A DNA stretch of 64,000 nucleotides from CAWGXG01 sp963826505 (GTDB taxonomy: Bacteria; Chloroflexota; Anaerolineae; Aggregatilineales; Aggregatilineaceae). Positions 45,604 to 55,800 of this stretch are shown piece by piece. Positions within the stretch are counted from its first letter, which is position 1, and each line of letters starts with the position of its first letter. Location of the stretch: positions 558,001-622,000 of the forward strand of contig CAWGXG010000006.1 in assembly GCA_963826505.1 (NCBI GenBank). Direction: 5' to 3'. Under the pieces are notes generated by a model, which saw only the letters and a list, made by a program, of their open reading frames with translations, was not told the DNA's origin and searched no databases. The position numbers were made by a program, and so were the translations under genes.

Positions 45604-46470
45604 TCAACTGGTCGCATCCCCTCCGTCGATCAGCGCAGCCAGGATCGCTGTGAGATCAGGCAGTTCGGGTGCACCTTTGAACTGAGCCAATTGCTGGTAC
45701 ACCGTGGCAGCAGCGTTGTGAAATCCGTCAGGCAGTCCAGCGGCGGCGAAGGTTGCAGCAATTTCTTCCATCTCGCCCGCAAAACGCCAGGCCTTGGCGG
45801 TCACTTGTCGGGCACTTTGCTGCGTCTGTTGCACCAGATCAGGATCACGCCGTGCCCAGTCGCGTTCGAGTGCATCGCGCACGCCGAGGTGTTCGGCGGC
45901 GGCAAGCACAGCACACAGCAGGGCGGTGGTGCCTTTCGTACGGGCTGCGAAGCACATCTTCAACGCGGAGGCGCTGCCAATCGTCGGCGCGATGACTTCG
46001 GTTTCGAGGGGACCTGCGCGGAAGAGCGGGCTAACCTCATCGGCAGCCTCGCCCGATAGATACAACCAGGTGCGGCCCGGCTCCCATGCGGGGCCGCCGA
46101 TGATGCCGCCATCCACGAATTTGATCCCAGCCTCTGCCATCTTTTCTGCGATTTTGACGGATGTCTGGGGGGCGATCGCGTTTGCATCCAGGTATACACC
46201 TTCGAAGCCCTGAGCAATCACCGCGTCGGCCACTGTTTCGGCAGCGCTGGGCGGGCAGACACTCACGATAGTCGTGCATTGTTCGCACAGTGCCATCAAC
46301 GAACCCGCATCCTTCAGGTGATGTAAGGCCGCACGCTCGCGAGTTTTCTGGCTGCGCCCCTCAGAGACCCAAAGCACGGAATGACCCGCGTTCTTAACCG
46401 TCGCAGCGACGGAAATGCCCATTTCGCCCGGGTGCAGCAGGCCAATACGGGTAGAGGTGTCAACGCGCAT
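45604..46470 (-). CDS. NAD(P)-dependent oxidoreductase, beta-hydroxyacid dehydrogenase-like with DUF1932
   Basis: A 288-residue cytoplasmic enzyme related to 6-phosphogluconate and 3-hydroxyisobutyrate dehydrogenases. Its Rossmann opening is IGLLHPGEMGISVAATV. The substrate loop reads DANAIAPQTSVKIAEKM, followed by DGGIIGGPAW, and the C-terminal helices fit DUF1932. I chose ATG 46470 (AAAGGA upstream) over a start at 46503. It is convergent with the MFS gene (24-base gap) and divergent from the nitrilase gene. The substrate is unknown. Confidence 0.85.
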   Translation of the reverse strand: MRVDTSTRIGLLHPGEMGISVAATVKNAGHSVLWVSEGRSQKTRERAALHHLKDAGSLMALCEQCTTIVSVCPPSAAETVADAVIAQGFEGVYLDANAIAPQTSVKIAEKMAEAGIKFVDGGIIGGPAWEPGRTWLYLSGEAADEVSPLFRAGPLETEVIAPTIGSASALKMCFAARTKGTTALLCAVLAAAEHLGVRDALERDWARRDPDLVQQTQQSARQVTAKAWRFAGEMEEIAATFAAAGLPDGFHNAAATVYQQLAQFKGAPELPDLTAILAALIDGGDATS

Positions 46471-46708
46471 AAAAGAATAATCCTTTGCTTGCTTAGCACA
46501 CATTCAAGCATAACCCACACTTTGGCCGGGGACCAGCCGCCAACCGACTTGTGTGTCTCCGAGCGGCAAATCGGCGGGAGTTGCCCGATCCCACATTCTG
46601 CATTTGAATCGAGCAAAACCGGAATCGCTCCAGCTAAGAGGCGATCTGACCACGCTGTCGACACCGTATCAGTGTATTCATGCGCGCCCAACACGGAGGA
46701 AGAGCCGA

Positions 46709-47731
46709 ATGTCTCGACAATTGCGTGTAGCGGCTATTCAAATGGATGCTGTCCCGACTTCCGTGCCAGATAGGCTCTCACGGGCCGGTGATTTAATTGC
46801 CGAAGCAGTCACGCGTCGTGCCCAACTGGTCGTACTGCCGGAGTTATTCAACACGGGTTATCAATACAATTCACAGAATTTCGATTTGGCCGAAGCAAGC
46901 GAAGGCGAAACTGTAGCATGGATGCAGGCACAGGCCAGGGAGCACGCTGTTTATCTGGCTGGAACCATAATGCTGCGCGAAAACGACGAGATCTACAACA
47001 CGGCTTTCATGATTGCACCGGATGGACGTCGCTGGCGCTATGACAAACAATATCCCTGGCTGTGGGAACGCACCTATTTCCGCGCCGGTCCGATCCGTGA
47101 AATCGCCCACACCGATCTGGGTGATTTCGGCATGATCATTTGCTGGGACGCCGCACATCCCCAAGTGTGGGCCCAATATGCGGGGAAAGTCGATGCGATG
47201 ATTATGATGAGTTGTCCGCCAAAAATGTCGTCACCTGATCTGGTGTTTCCTGATGGCAAGCGCGTTCCGCAGCGCAAGCTGCATGGCTTCTACGCCCGGC
47301 TGCATACTGACGAAGAGTATTTCCCCGGTGTAGATATGGAACGGCAAGTGGGTTGGCTTGGGGTTCCCGCGGTAGCAACGGTTGGTGGTGGTCGCGTGAA
47401 ACTCAAATTTCCGAGGCCGTATGTGGCCATGCTGTTTTTTACCCTTCTTAGGCCTGACCTGTGGCGGCGGTTTCGGCAGTTCAAAGAGGTATTCTTAGAG
47501 ACGGGGTTTGATCACCAAACCAAAGTGGTGGACAGAACAGGGCAAGTGCTGAGCCGTGTATTGGCAGACGGCGACGGACTGATCGTATCCGAAATCATAT
47601 TGGCGGATACCAAGCCCGTTCCGGAACAAGCGCAACCTAAAATGCAGACTTTGCCGTTTGTTTATTTTATCTCGGATGTGTTGCCGCATTGGGTGTTGGG
47701 GGGGCTGTACACGCAACATACCAATACGTAG
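46709..47731 (+). CDS. Carbon-nitrogen hydrolase (nitrilase superfamily)
   Basis: A 340-residue amidase/nitrilase-type enzyme that splits a carbon-nitrogen bond in an amide, nitrile or ureide. The catalytic triad is visible: Glu45 in VVLPELFNTGY, Lys113 in YDKQYPW and Cys145 in IICWDAAHP. It is longer than the 270-residue core, and the C-terminal extension includes hydrophobic stretches (AMLFFTLLRP). The ATG at 46709 has GGAGGAAGAG; a longer frame to 46553 is not needed. The Liv-type importer downstream may bring in its substrate or carry away the product. Confidence 0.9.
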   Translation: MSRQLRVAAIQMDAVPTSVPDRLSRAGDLIAEAVTRRAQLVVLPELFNTGYQYNSQNFDLAEASEGETVAWMQAQAREHAVYLAGTIMLRENDEIYNTAFMIAPDGRRWRYDKQYPWLWERTYFRAGPIREIAHTDLGDFGMIICWDAAHPQVWAQYAGKVDAMIMMSCPPKMSSPDLVFPDGKRVPQRKLHGFYARLHTDEEYFPGVDMERQVGWLGVPAVATVGGGRVKLKFPRPYVAMLFFTLLRPDLWRRFRQFKEVFLETGFDHQTKVVDRTGQVLSRVLADGDGLIVSEIILADTKPVPEQAQPKMQTLPFVYFISDVLPHWVLGGLYTQHTNT

Positions 47732-47846
47732 ATCGGCCCTGGCGTGATGCCCAGATCACGTTCCAGTTCAGGGACGCTTTACTCCCCCTTTACGGCCAGC
47801 GCAGCACCTCGCGTTTAAATCCGCCTGTATTTTGTCGTTTGCTCAT
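47728..47846 (-). mobile_element. Relic of an IS3-type transposase OrfA N-terminus
   Basis: On the minus strand an 18-codon frame with a good AAGGAG site begins at ATG 47846 (MSKRQNTGGFKREVLRWP, then TAA). The next frame continues at 47778-47728 with SVPELERDLGITPGPIY. Together these match the opening and helix-turn-helix of IS3-family OrfA proteins. The relic has at least one frameshift and reaches into the stop codon of the nitrilase gene. No OrfB or terminal repeats were found. Confidence 0.6.
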
Positions 47847-48106
47847 TTCGTCTTCTCCTTGATTTAAGTTTGTTGGACATTTCCTATGCCCACTATCGTA
47901 TATTCAATCAACCTTCGTTGTTCGATTTCCCCTAAATTCATAATAGGCATATACTATGATAAATTTCATGCATAATCTGAAAACAGATTCGGCAACTTCT
48001 GATGCCATGTTGCCGGATCGCCTGGAATGTACTCCTCATATCGGTGTGAAGTGTGGCAATTTCGCCTCACTTAAACAATTGTCGAAAAGTATTTCAGGAG
48101 GTTCAG
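47847..48106. promoter_or_regulatory. Intergenic region with candidate promoter for the Liv-type importer
   Basis: 260 AT-rich bases before the binding-protein gene. TATACT at 47950-47955 is a likely -10, but the -35 at the right distance (TTCCCC) is poor, so an activator or another sigma factor may be involved. No operator was recognised. Confidence 0.35.
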
Positions 48107-49363
48107 ATGAAACGCGTACTTCTATTACTCGCCGTCCTATCTTTTCTTGTTCCTTTAGCTGGCACCTCGTTAGCTGTTGCCCAAGAGGGAAAGACTGTAG
48201 TCATTGGTTTTACGGCCTCGCAAACCGGCAAATACAATGTCGAATCGACCCGCCAGATCAACGGTCTGAATCTTTGGCTGAAGCAGGTCAACGACGCCGG
48301 CGGAATCACGCTCAGTGATGGGACCGTCATCACGTTTGACACCGTATTTTACGATGACGAATCAAGCACCGACCGTGTTCAAGAACTCTACACGCGACTC
48401 GCGACTGATGACGACGCGGACTTTCTCATCAGCCCATATTCGAGCGGGCTAACCGACGCGTCGGCCATCATCGCCGAGCAGTATGGCAAAGTGATGATTA
48501 CGTGCGGGGCGGCATCGGACAGCACGTATATGAAAGGCTTTTCCCTCGTTTACCAGACCTATACCCCCGCCAGCCGCTATTTGACCGGGGCGCTCGATTT
48601 GCTAGCCGCGACAGATCCAGAGGCGAAAAACATTGCCATCGTCCACGAAAACGACAAATTCTCGACGGATGTGTCAAACGCGCTGAATGACTATGCCCTG
48701 GCCCAAGGGTATAACGTTGTGCTGTTTGAGGGTTATGATTCTGGAACGACCGATTTTGCGCCATTTGTCAACAAGATTCAAAGCGCAGAGCCAGATGCTG
48801 TGTTAGGCGGTGGTCATTTCCAGGACGGCAGCACCTTCGCCCGGCAGTTGTCTGAAAAAGGGGCCACAGCGAAATTCGTGGCGTTATTGGTCGCTCCCCC
48901 TGAACCGAGCTTTGCTGAGCTAGGTGGGGCGGCATTGGGCATCGTCGGCCCCAGCCAGTGGGAGCCGCTCTCGAAGATCAGTGCTGATGCTGCTGCACAG
49001 GCTGGTATGGATTATTTTGGTCCGTCGAGCCAGGAGTTCCTGGACGCTTACCAGGCGGCCTATGATGAAGAACCTTCTTACCATGCAGCCGGTGGATACG
49101 TGGCCGGTCTGCTCTTGCAGAAGGCTATCGAGGATGCCGACTCGTTGGACACCGATGCTGTAGCAGCCGCCCTGGATGCCCTGGACATCCTGACCTTCTT
49201 CGGACATATCCAGTTCGATACCACTGAGGACGCCCATGGGTTACAGATTGGACACTCCATGATGTATGTGCAGTGGCAAGGCACGGCCAGCGATCTCACC
49301 AAGGAAATCGTCTGGCCACCCGAGGCCGTGACTGCCGATATGCTTTACCCGTTAGGCGGGTAA
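48107..49363 (+). CDS. ABC transporter periplasmic-type binding protein, Liv (branched-chain/amide) class
   Basis: A 418-residue binding protein of the type I LivJ/AmiC fold. The signal peptide covers residues 1-25 (VAQE at the end), with no lipobox. The mature part opens with TVVIGFTASQTGKYNVES, typical of this class. AGGAGG precedes ATG 48107. It is the first gene of a complete five-gene importer (binding protein, livH, livM, livG, livF). Relatives carry branched-chain amino acids, amides or urea. The nitrilase gene upstream makes an amide plausible. Confidence 0.9.
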   Translation: MKRVLLLLAVLSFLVPLAGTSLAVAQEGKTVVIGFTASQTGKYNVESTRQINGLNLWLKQVNDAGGITLSDGTVITFDTVFYDDESSTDRVQELYTRLATDDDADFLISPYSSGLTDASAIIAEQYGKVMITCGAASDSTYMKGFSLVYQTYTPASRYLTGALDLLAATDPEAKNIAIVHENDKFSTDVSNALNDYALAQGYNVVLFEGYDSGTTDFAPFVNKIQSAEPDAVLGGGHFQDGSTFARQLSEKGATAKFVALLVAPPEPSFAELGGAALGIVGPSQWEPLSKISADAAAQAGMDYFGPSSQEFLDAYQAAYDEEPSYHAAGGYVAGLLLQKAIEDADSLDTDAVAAALDALDILTFFGHIQFDTTEDAHGLQIGHSMMYVQWQGTASDLTKEIVWPPEAVTADMLYPLGG

Positions 49364-49377
49364 ACAAAGCTCACGTT

Positions 49378-49408
49378 GGGGCGGGGAAGGCTTCCCGCCC
49401 CATGTTTT
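49378..49408 (+). terminator. Hairpin after the Liv-type binding-protein gene
   Basis: GGGGCGGG and CCCGCCCC form an 8-bp GC stem, extended by GAA/TTC, and TTTT follows. It lies between the binding protein and livH and would favour excess binding protein. Confidence 0.8.
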
Positions 49409-49487
49409 CCGGATTGTCTCTAAATCTACTGCATACCCACACATACAATTGACCCTAAAAACCGTTTCCTGGTGATCGGGGGATCTT

Positions 49488-50342
49488 ATGGATATCCTGG
49501 CATTTATCGTAGATGGTTTGCTTATTGGTTTTGTTTATGGCATCGCCGCGATGGGATTAACTTTGATCTGGGGGGTGATGAACGTCATCAACCTCTCGCA
49601 CGGTTCGATCATTGCATTGGGCATGTTTGGCGTTTACTTTGTTTTTGTGGATCTGGGCGTAAATCCATATATCGGTGTCGTGCTGGTTGGCGTAGCGGGG
49701 CTGTTGTTAGGTATGGTTATTTACGCGATTGCCATACACCGCGTCATCAATGCGCCGCACCTTTCTACATTGTTGGCGACGTTTGCCATCAACATGATTA
49801 TCATCGGCCTGGGAACATCAGCTTTCAGTACATCATTCCGCAATGTGGATTATTCGCTGGGTAGCACGACGATTGGCCCGGTCAATCTCCAGGGGACGCG
49901 CGTTTTCGCAGCATTTGCATCCATAGCGGTGACCGGCGGACTCTACTATTTTTTATATCGCACTACGATAGGTAAAAACATCCGCGCAGTGACCGACAAC
50001 CGCGCGGCTGCCGAACTCATGGGCATTCCCTCCGCGCGTATCCTCGCCCTCAGTTTTGGCCTGGGAACTATGCTGGCGGCCATTGCAGGGGGACTTATCG
50101 CCACATTTTTCCCGTTTACGATCCTTTCCGGCAGCACCTATGAACTTAAGAGTTTCGTGATCGGCGTATTGGGGGGCGTGGGGAATCCTCTGGGGTCGCT
50201 CATTGGCGGATTGATCCTCGGTGCATTTGAAGGCATCGTCCCGTACTACATGGAAACATCCTGGGTCCCGGTGCTGGAATTTGTGCTGTTTGTGCTTATT
50301 CTGATGGTGCGGCCAACCGGGTTGTTTGGAGCAAAAAAATGA
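49488..50342 (+). CDS. livH: Liv-type ABC permease LivH
   Basis: A 284-residue inner-membrane permease with about eight helices. It shows the family start AFIVDGLLIGFVYGIAAMGL and the loop NRAAAELMGIPSARI that contacts the ATPase. It pairs with LivM, whose start overlaps its stop by 4 bases. The cargo is set by the binding protein and not known. Confidence 0.92.
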   Translation: MDILAFIVDGLLIGFVYGIAAMGLTLIWGVMNVINLSHGSIIALGMFGVYFVFVDLGVNPYIGVVLVGVAGLLLGMVIYAIAIHRVINAPHLSTLLATFAINMIIIGLGTSAFSTSFRNVDYSLGSTTIGPVNLQGTRVFAAFASIAVTGGLYYFLYRTTIGKNIRAVTDNRAAAELMGIPSARILALSFGLGTMLAAIAGGLIATFFPFTILSGSTYELKSFVIGVLGGVGNPLGSLIGGLILGAFEGIVPYYMETSWVPVLEFVLFVLILMVRPTGLFGAKK

Positions 50343-51319
50343 GCACCACTCTGCGAAATCTTGCCAATCCCGGTTTGTGGCTCACTCTGGTTTTTTTGCT
50401 GATCATAGGACTGTGGCCGATTGCCACCAACAGTGACTCGCTGCGCGAAGAGACCTTTACCATCCTGAGATCCGTCATCCTTGCCAGCAGTCTCAATATT
50501 CTGCTCGGCTATACAGGCTATGTGAGTTTCGGCCATATCGTGTTTTTTGGGTTGGGCGGTTATGTCGGCCTTTTCTTGATGATCAAACACGATTGGATGC
50601 TCTGGCCAGCGATGGCCGCTGGCGGGGTTGCTGCGGGCCTGCTGGCGCTCATTCTTGGCCAGGCGCTGTTACGCTTGCGGGGAGCCTATTTCGCGCTGGC
50701 GACGATCGGGATCAATGAGGCGATGCGCGCCTTTGTGAACCAGTTCGAACCGTTTGGGGGAGCCACCGGGCTCTCGTTGAATTTTCGCGTTTATCGAGAC
50801 TATGGCGGCACGCAGAATATGTTGTGGCTTGTCTACAAAGTCGTGTTGGGACTCGCCGTCGCCAATATCGTGCTGAGTTACCTAATCAAAACCAGCAAAT
50901 TCGGGCTGGGCTTGATGGCGATACGCGAGGATGAAGATGCCGCAGAAATAATGGGAGTGGTAACGCCGCGTGCGAAGACCTGGGCGTATGTGCTGTCAGC
51001 GATCCTGCCCGGCGCGATGGGCGTTATCTTCTTTTTTAAGACGAGTATTATCGAGCCGTCGCTAGCGTTTCGCCTGCACACATCGATTGAGTTTCTGGTC
51101 ATGGTGATGTTGGGTGGTTTTGGGACCGTGCTTGGGCCTGTGCTGGGGGCTGCTGGTTATCAACGGTTGCGGGGTTATTTGCTGACAAGTGATATTTTTA
51201 AGGATATTCAGCTTTCCGTCGCCGGAGGCATGCTGTTGGTGATCATCCTCTTCATTCCAGCCGGAGCAGTGGGTTGGCTGCGCCAACGGTTTCCCAGACT
51301 GCGGAGGTACCTACCATGA
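50339..51319 (+). CDS. livM: Liv-type ABC permease LivM
   Basis: A 326-residue permease with the LivM layout. Its second half carries the ATPase-contact loop AIREDEDAAEIMGVVTPRAK. The start overlaps the livH stop (ATGA) and the stop overlaps the livG start in the same way, so the three are translationally coupled. Confidence 0.92.
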   Translation: MSTTLRNLANPGLWLTLVFLLIIGLWPIATNSDSLREETFTILRSVILASSLNILLGYTGYVSFGHIVFFGLGGYVGLFLMIKHDWMLWPAMAAGGVAAGLLALILGQALLRLRGAYFALATIGINEAMRAFVNQFEPFGGATGLSLNFRVYRDYGGTQNMLWLVYKVVLGLAVANIVLSYLIKTSKFGLGLMAIREDEDAAEIMGVVTPRAKTWAYVLSAILPGAMGVIFFFKTSIIEPSLAFRLHTSIEFLVMVMLGGFGTVLGPVLGAAGYQRLRGYLLTSDIFKDIQLSVAGGMLLVIILFIPAGAVGWLRQRFPRLRRYLP

Positions 51320-52074
51320 TCTTGGAAGCTGTTCATATCGTCAAGCGATTTGGCGGGTTGCTTGCCCTTACTGATGTTTCTTTCGAATTGCCCGAAGGTC
51401 AGATTCTAGGCTTGATAGGTCCCAATGGCGCCGGAAAAACCACTATGTTCAACGTGCTCAATGGCGTCTATACCCCTGATGAAGGACGTATTATGTTTCG
51501 GGGCAAAGACGTCACCGGCCGAAAACCTTACAACCTGGCTCGCATGGGCATGGCACGCACGCACCAAATCGTACGCCCACTCAATGAGTTGACCGTTCGT
51601 GACAACGTCATCGTCGGAGCGTGTTTCGGTCGGGAAAATCACTCGATGGATAGTGCGGGCAAAGTTGCTGATGAAGTAATGGAGTTTGTCGGATTGGCAG
51701 AACGCGCTAATCAACTCGCCGGGAGTCTGAACGTCGGACAGAAGAAACGACTGGAAATGGCCCGCGCATTGGCGGCCCGACCTTATCTGTTGCTGCTCGA
51801 CGAAGTGCTGGCTGGGCTGAATCCGTCCGAAATCAGCCTGATGGTGCAGATCGTCCACCAGATCCGCGAACGTGGCACCACGATCATCATGATCGAACAT
51901 GTGATGCAGGCGGTGATGAATGTCTCTGATCAGATTCTGGTGCTGAATTTCGGCGAACCGATTGCCTATGGAACACCAGAAGAGGTTGCCAACGATCGCA
52001 CAGTGATCGAGGCATACCTGGGTGATCCTGATCTGGCAAAGCGACTGCTCAACAATTCATCGGGCGACGAATAG
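51316..52074 (+). CDS. livG: Liv-type ABC ATPase LivG
   Basis: A 252-residue cytoplasmic ATPase. It has Walker A GPNGAGKTTMF near residue 37, the LivG-type signature LNVGQKKRLEMARAL and Walker B YLLLLDEVLAGLNP. I chose the ATG at 51316, which overlaps the livM stop and has GCGGAGG before it, over the longer frame from 51274. It forms a heterodimer with LivF. Confidence 0.93.
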   Translation: MILEAVHIVKRFGGLLALTDVSFELPEGQILGLIGPNGAGKTTMFNVLNGVYTPDEGRIMFRGKDVTGRKPYNLARMGMARTHQIVRPLNELTVRDNVIVGACFGRENHSMDSAGKVADEVMEFVGLAERANQLAGSLNVGQKKRLEMARALAARPYLLLLDEVLAGLNPSEISLMVQIVHQIRERGTTIIMIEHVMQAVMNVSDQILVLNFGEPIAYGTPEEVANDRTVIEAYLGDPDLAKRLLNNSSGDE

Positions 52075-52088
52075 GCAGAGAGATCAAA

Positions 52089-52799
52089 ATGGCGATTTTG
52101 GAGATTCAAGATATTACATCCGGCTACGGCGAAGTGCAGATTTTGTGGGGAGCCTCGTTAGCGCTCGAGGCAGGACAGATTACCGCTATGGTTGGGACGA
52201 ACGGTGCGGGCAAAACTACGCTGCTGCGAACGGTGATGGGACTGGTCAAGCTTCGAAGTGGTGTTGTACGCTTCAACGGACAAGACATAAGCCATGTATC
52301 GGCGCATGCCAAAGCGGATATGGGGCTGATCCTGGTGCCCGAAGGCCGTCAGCTGTTTTCGAACATGAGCGTGGAAGAAAATCTGGAGATGGGGGCATCG
52401 CCCAAACGGGCCAAGCCAAACTATCGGACCAATCTGGAACGCGTATACGAAATCTTCCCTCGGCTCAAGGAACGGCGGCGGCAGAAAGCACAAACGTTGA
52501 GTGGGGGCGAACAACAAATGTTGGCTGTTGCGCGTGGTATCATGGCTGACCCCATAGTGCTGATGATCGATGAGCTGTCGCTCGGGCTTGCCCCGTTGTT
52601 AGTGTTGGATTTGTTCCAAACCCTGCAGAGCCTGAGAGAAGAAGGGCTAACACTGCTGTTGGTCGAGCAAAACGTGCAGATGGCATTGGCTGTGAGCGAT
52701 TTTGGCTTTGTTCTCTCACATGGGAAAATAGAGCTCAAGGGACCGAGCCGCACCTTGATCGATAACGACCATGTGCGTTCGGCCTATCTTGGTCTGTAA
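52089..52799 (+). CDS. livF: Liv-type ABC ATPase LivF
   Basis: A 236-residue ATPase. It has Walker A GTNGAGKTTLL, the signature LSGGEQQMLAVARGIM and Walker B IVLMIDELSLGLAP. It ends the five-gene importer operon and is convergent with the lectin-like gene after a 92-base gap in which I saw no strong terminator. Confidence 0.94.
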   Translation: MAILEIQDITSGYGEVQILWGASLALEAGQITAMVGTNGAGKTTLLRTVMGLVKLRSGVVRFNGQDISHVSAHAKADMGLILVPEGRQLFSNMSVEENLEMGASPKRAKPNYRTNLERVYEIFPRLKERRRQKAQTLSGGEQQMLAVARGIMADPIVLMIDELSLGLAPLLVLDLFQTLQSLREEGLTLLLVEQNVQMALAVSDFGFVLSHGKIELKGPSRTLIDNDHVRSAYLGL

Positions 52800-52891
52800 T
52801 CTGCGCGTGGTTAGTAATCCTCAGAACCTGAGGGCCTCTCACGAAATATCACCCAGCGCCTCGTTCAACGTTACCGCGACATCGGTGGCGG

Positions 52892-55800
52892 TCAGCGCCC
52901 TATCGGCAAGCTGGTATCGACCAGCGTGCACACCAACTCAACGGGTTCTGGACATTCTTCATCCGCGTAATCTGCCTCGCGAACACAGGCCACCGGCTGC
53001 CGCTGGAAGTGGCTTTTCAACAGCAAGCCAGTGCGCTGATCGTACCAGGCCCTGAACGTGATGGCGTCTATGCTGCTGTAGTATCCATCCACGAATGTAC
53101 TGTTCCGGTTGTCGATGACGACCTCATCGGTATAGCTGCCGTCGTAGCGTACGGCGTCCAGTGTGTTTCCGGCCACGGTCACTGTATCTGGTGAGGGTCG
53201 CAATTCCAGCGCCGTATACCTGTCATAGCTTTCAGCATCAGTGGCCCAGACTTCCGTCACGGCTGGCAGTGTGTATACGCTGCCATCGAGTGGCATCCAC
53301 AGGCCGGGTGATCCCAGGGTGAAAAGGCTGGTCATTGTAAACTCGTCATGCCCTTGCGCGGCCATGGTGCTGACTAGATTGCCGGGCAGCGGGAAGCTTT
53401 GCTCGTGATCTGCCTCGTAGAAGAACTGCCCTCCACTGGCGATGAATCTGGGACGTTCTGTTTGTCCGTCGCAGGCATATTCAGCGTAGAACGCATCGTT
53501 CATCAGGTAGCCGAGGTCCGGTGCGGCGGGCAGCGGGCCATACGCACCACCACCCTCGGTTGTATCCCCGGTCCCCAGCACCTCGTCGAGCGTCAGCGTG
53601 TTACCTTCGATGATGACCTCGCTGCCGTCGTCCTGGTCGCCCATACAGGCGGCGTACTGGGCGGCATCCGCCTGGAAGATCGTGCAGCAGGCTTGGTGCC
53701 GTGCCGCGTCCGCGATCTCGGCGCAGTAGGCCGGGTCGCCGGAAAGCTGGGCGCGGCAATCCTGCGCCATGTCCGCGTCCTCAATGATATTGCAACCACG
53801 CATATCCCCAACATGGGCCGCTACGTCGTACAGGCATAGATTGCGGTCTACACCGGTCAATCCCTCGCAGGAAGTAGCCAGCACGCTGCGCGTCAGAGTC
53901 AGGCAGGCATCGTGGTAGATCGCTTCCTCGAAATCACAATGCATATTGTCATAAACCGGCTGGAGCAGGTTGCGGCAAGCGTTGGCAAAAACGACATCGA
54001 TGGCCGTATCCCCTTCATCGGTGATGTGGCCGAACGTGTCACACATGCCGAGCTTAATGTACTGGCTGTTTTGTAGGATGATGGTCAGAGCACATATGTT
54101 TTCGTCCCGCACATTGCCGGATGCTCGCTGGCAGGACTGGAACTGGCGACGCAGGTTAATCAACACCAGCTGGTTTTGGAATCCCTCAAGCAGGGCGTAC
54201 GTGTTTTCGGGGTCAGAGATCGCCATCAATCTGAGCGAATTGGCGTCAATTCGCCCTTTAAGGACGTTATCCATAACCAGTAACCACCTGAAAACAGGAT
54301 CAGCCTCAACGATTTCAGTGGGCGGCACACTGAAGTTGATCTCACTTGCCGAGCTGGCAAATTCCTTGGGAATATCAGCGATGAATTCCACCGGGTCGGT
54401 GCGCCCACCCTCATTACGGAAGTCCCAACGCAGCGAAGGCTGGATCGTGGTTTCGGAAAGTTCCCAGATCGCCGTTGTATCCACAAACACGCCCGGCGCG
54501 ATTTCCTCCGGCTCAAATTCATAGGTCAGAGTGGCGGGCAGCCCGGTCCCGTTGTCGCCCGCCTGCTGGATGCGCTGCGGGTCAACAGGCGGCGGGATGC
54601 TGGCTGCAATCGAGGCGTAGTCCACGCTTTCCAGGCTGGACAGGTCGACCTGTTGACTGCGCTGGGCGCTGTTCCCGCTCCGTCTGTCACTTCAAACGTG
54701 CAGCCGCCAACCTGCGTCGGATGGTCGGTGCCGGGGCCATATGCGGTGAGCCCGGTCGAAACCGCCGTGCTCCACGTGGCGAAGTAATCGACCCGGTGTG
54801 TGCCTGTTGAGAGCGGCCCGACATCAACGGTCCAGGTTAGCGCGTGGATTGTGTGATCCCCGGCATCTACGGCTCGGTAGAGTGGATCGCTGTAGCGCAG
54901 GGGCACGCCGTCCAGCGTGACGATGTAGTTCACGGCCTCAAGGTGTGGCCCCAGGTAGGAGACATCCCTGGCGGTCCATACCCAGGATACCGTCACGTTA
55001 TCGCTACTGGTGATAGATGGCGGTGGCACCTCAATCTCCTCACAGCGGGCACTCACCTCCCTGGATTGGCTGGATGGCGCGATCTCAGGGACCTCAACCG
55101 GAACGTTGATCGCTTCCACCGGAGCACGGATCACCACGTTGTCAAATGCGATCTCTGTCGGCCCGTTGGCGTAGTCTCCGCTCGGTGCGGAAACCGAGAC
55201 AGCTACGCGGCCCTCCATGGGGGCGGACTGGTTAGTCTCGGCTACCAGCTCGCCGTTGATGTAGAAGCGCAGCGTTGTGCCCGTCGCAATGGCGCGCACA
55301 TGATTAATCGCTCCAAAGCTGGTGCGGATGGCGGAGGAGGGGGCGATATTCTGCCATTCGGTGCGCTCGCCATTCAACATGGTGAAGCCGTAAATCTTTC
55401 CGCCCAAATGAAATGCGAACCCGTGGTAGTTGTCTTTGTCCTGATAGCGCAGATATACCACATGCCAGCCGCGATCGCTGCCACTGAGTAACACCGTATC
55501 GAATTCAATGTCAAGATCGGTATAGGTGCGATCCAGGTAACTGGTAGTGGTTACATTCGTGTCCAGATCCGTGATGCGTAGCTGGCCGCCTTCGATTGCC
55601 CGATCGCCGGAATCGCGCGGGCCAATTGTCCATGCGCCGCTGTCGGTGCTGAAATCGTCCTGGAATACGATTTCGGTATCGCTCTGGTCTGTCATCCCGT
55701 TTTCTGCTGCCGCCGGGCCACTCTCGTCCATAGGGCCACGAATCACCACGTTGTCAAATGCAACCTGTGTCGGCCCGTTGGCACTATCCCCACTCAGCGC

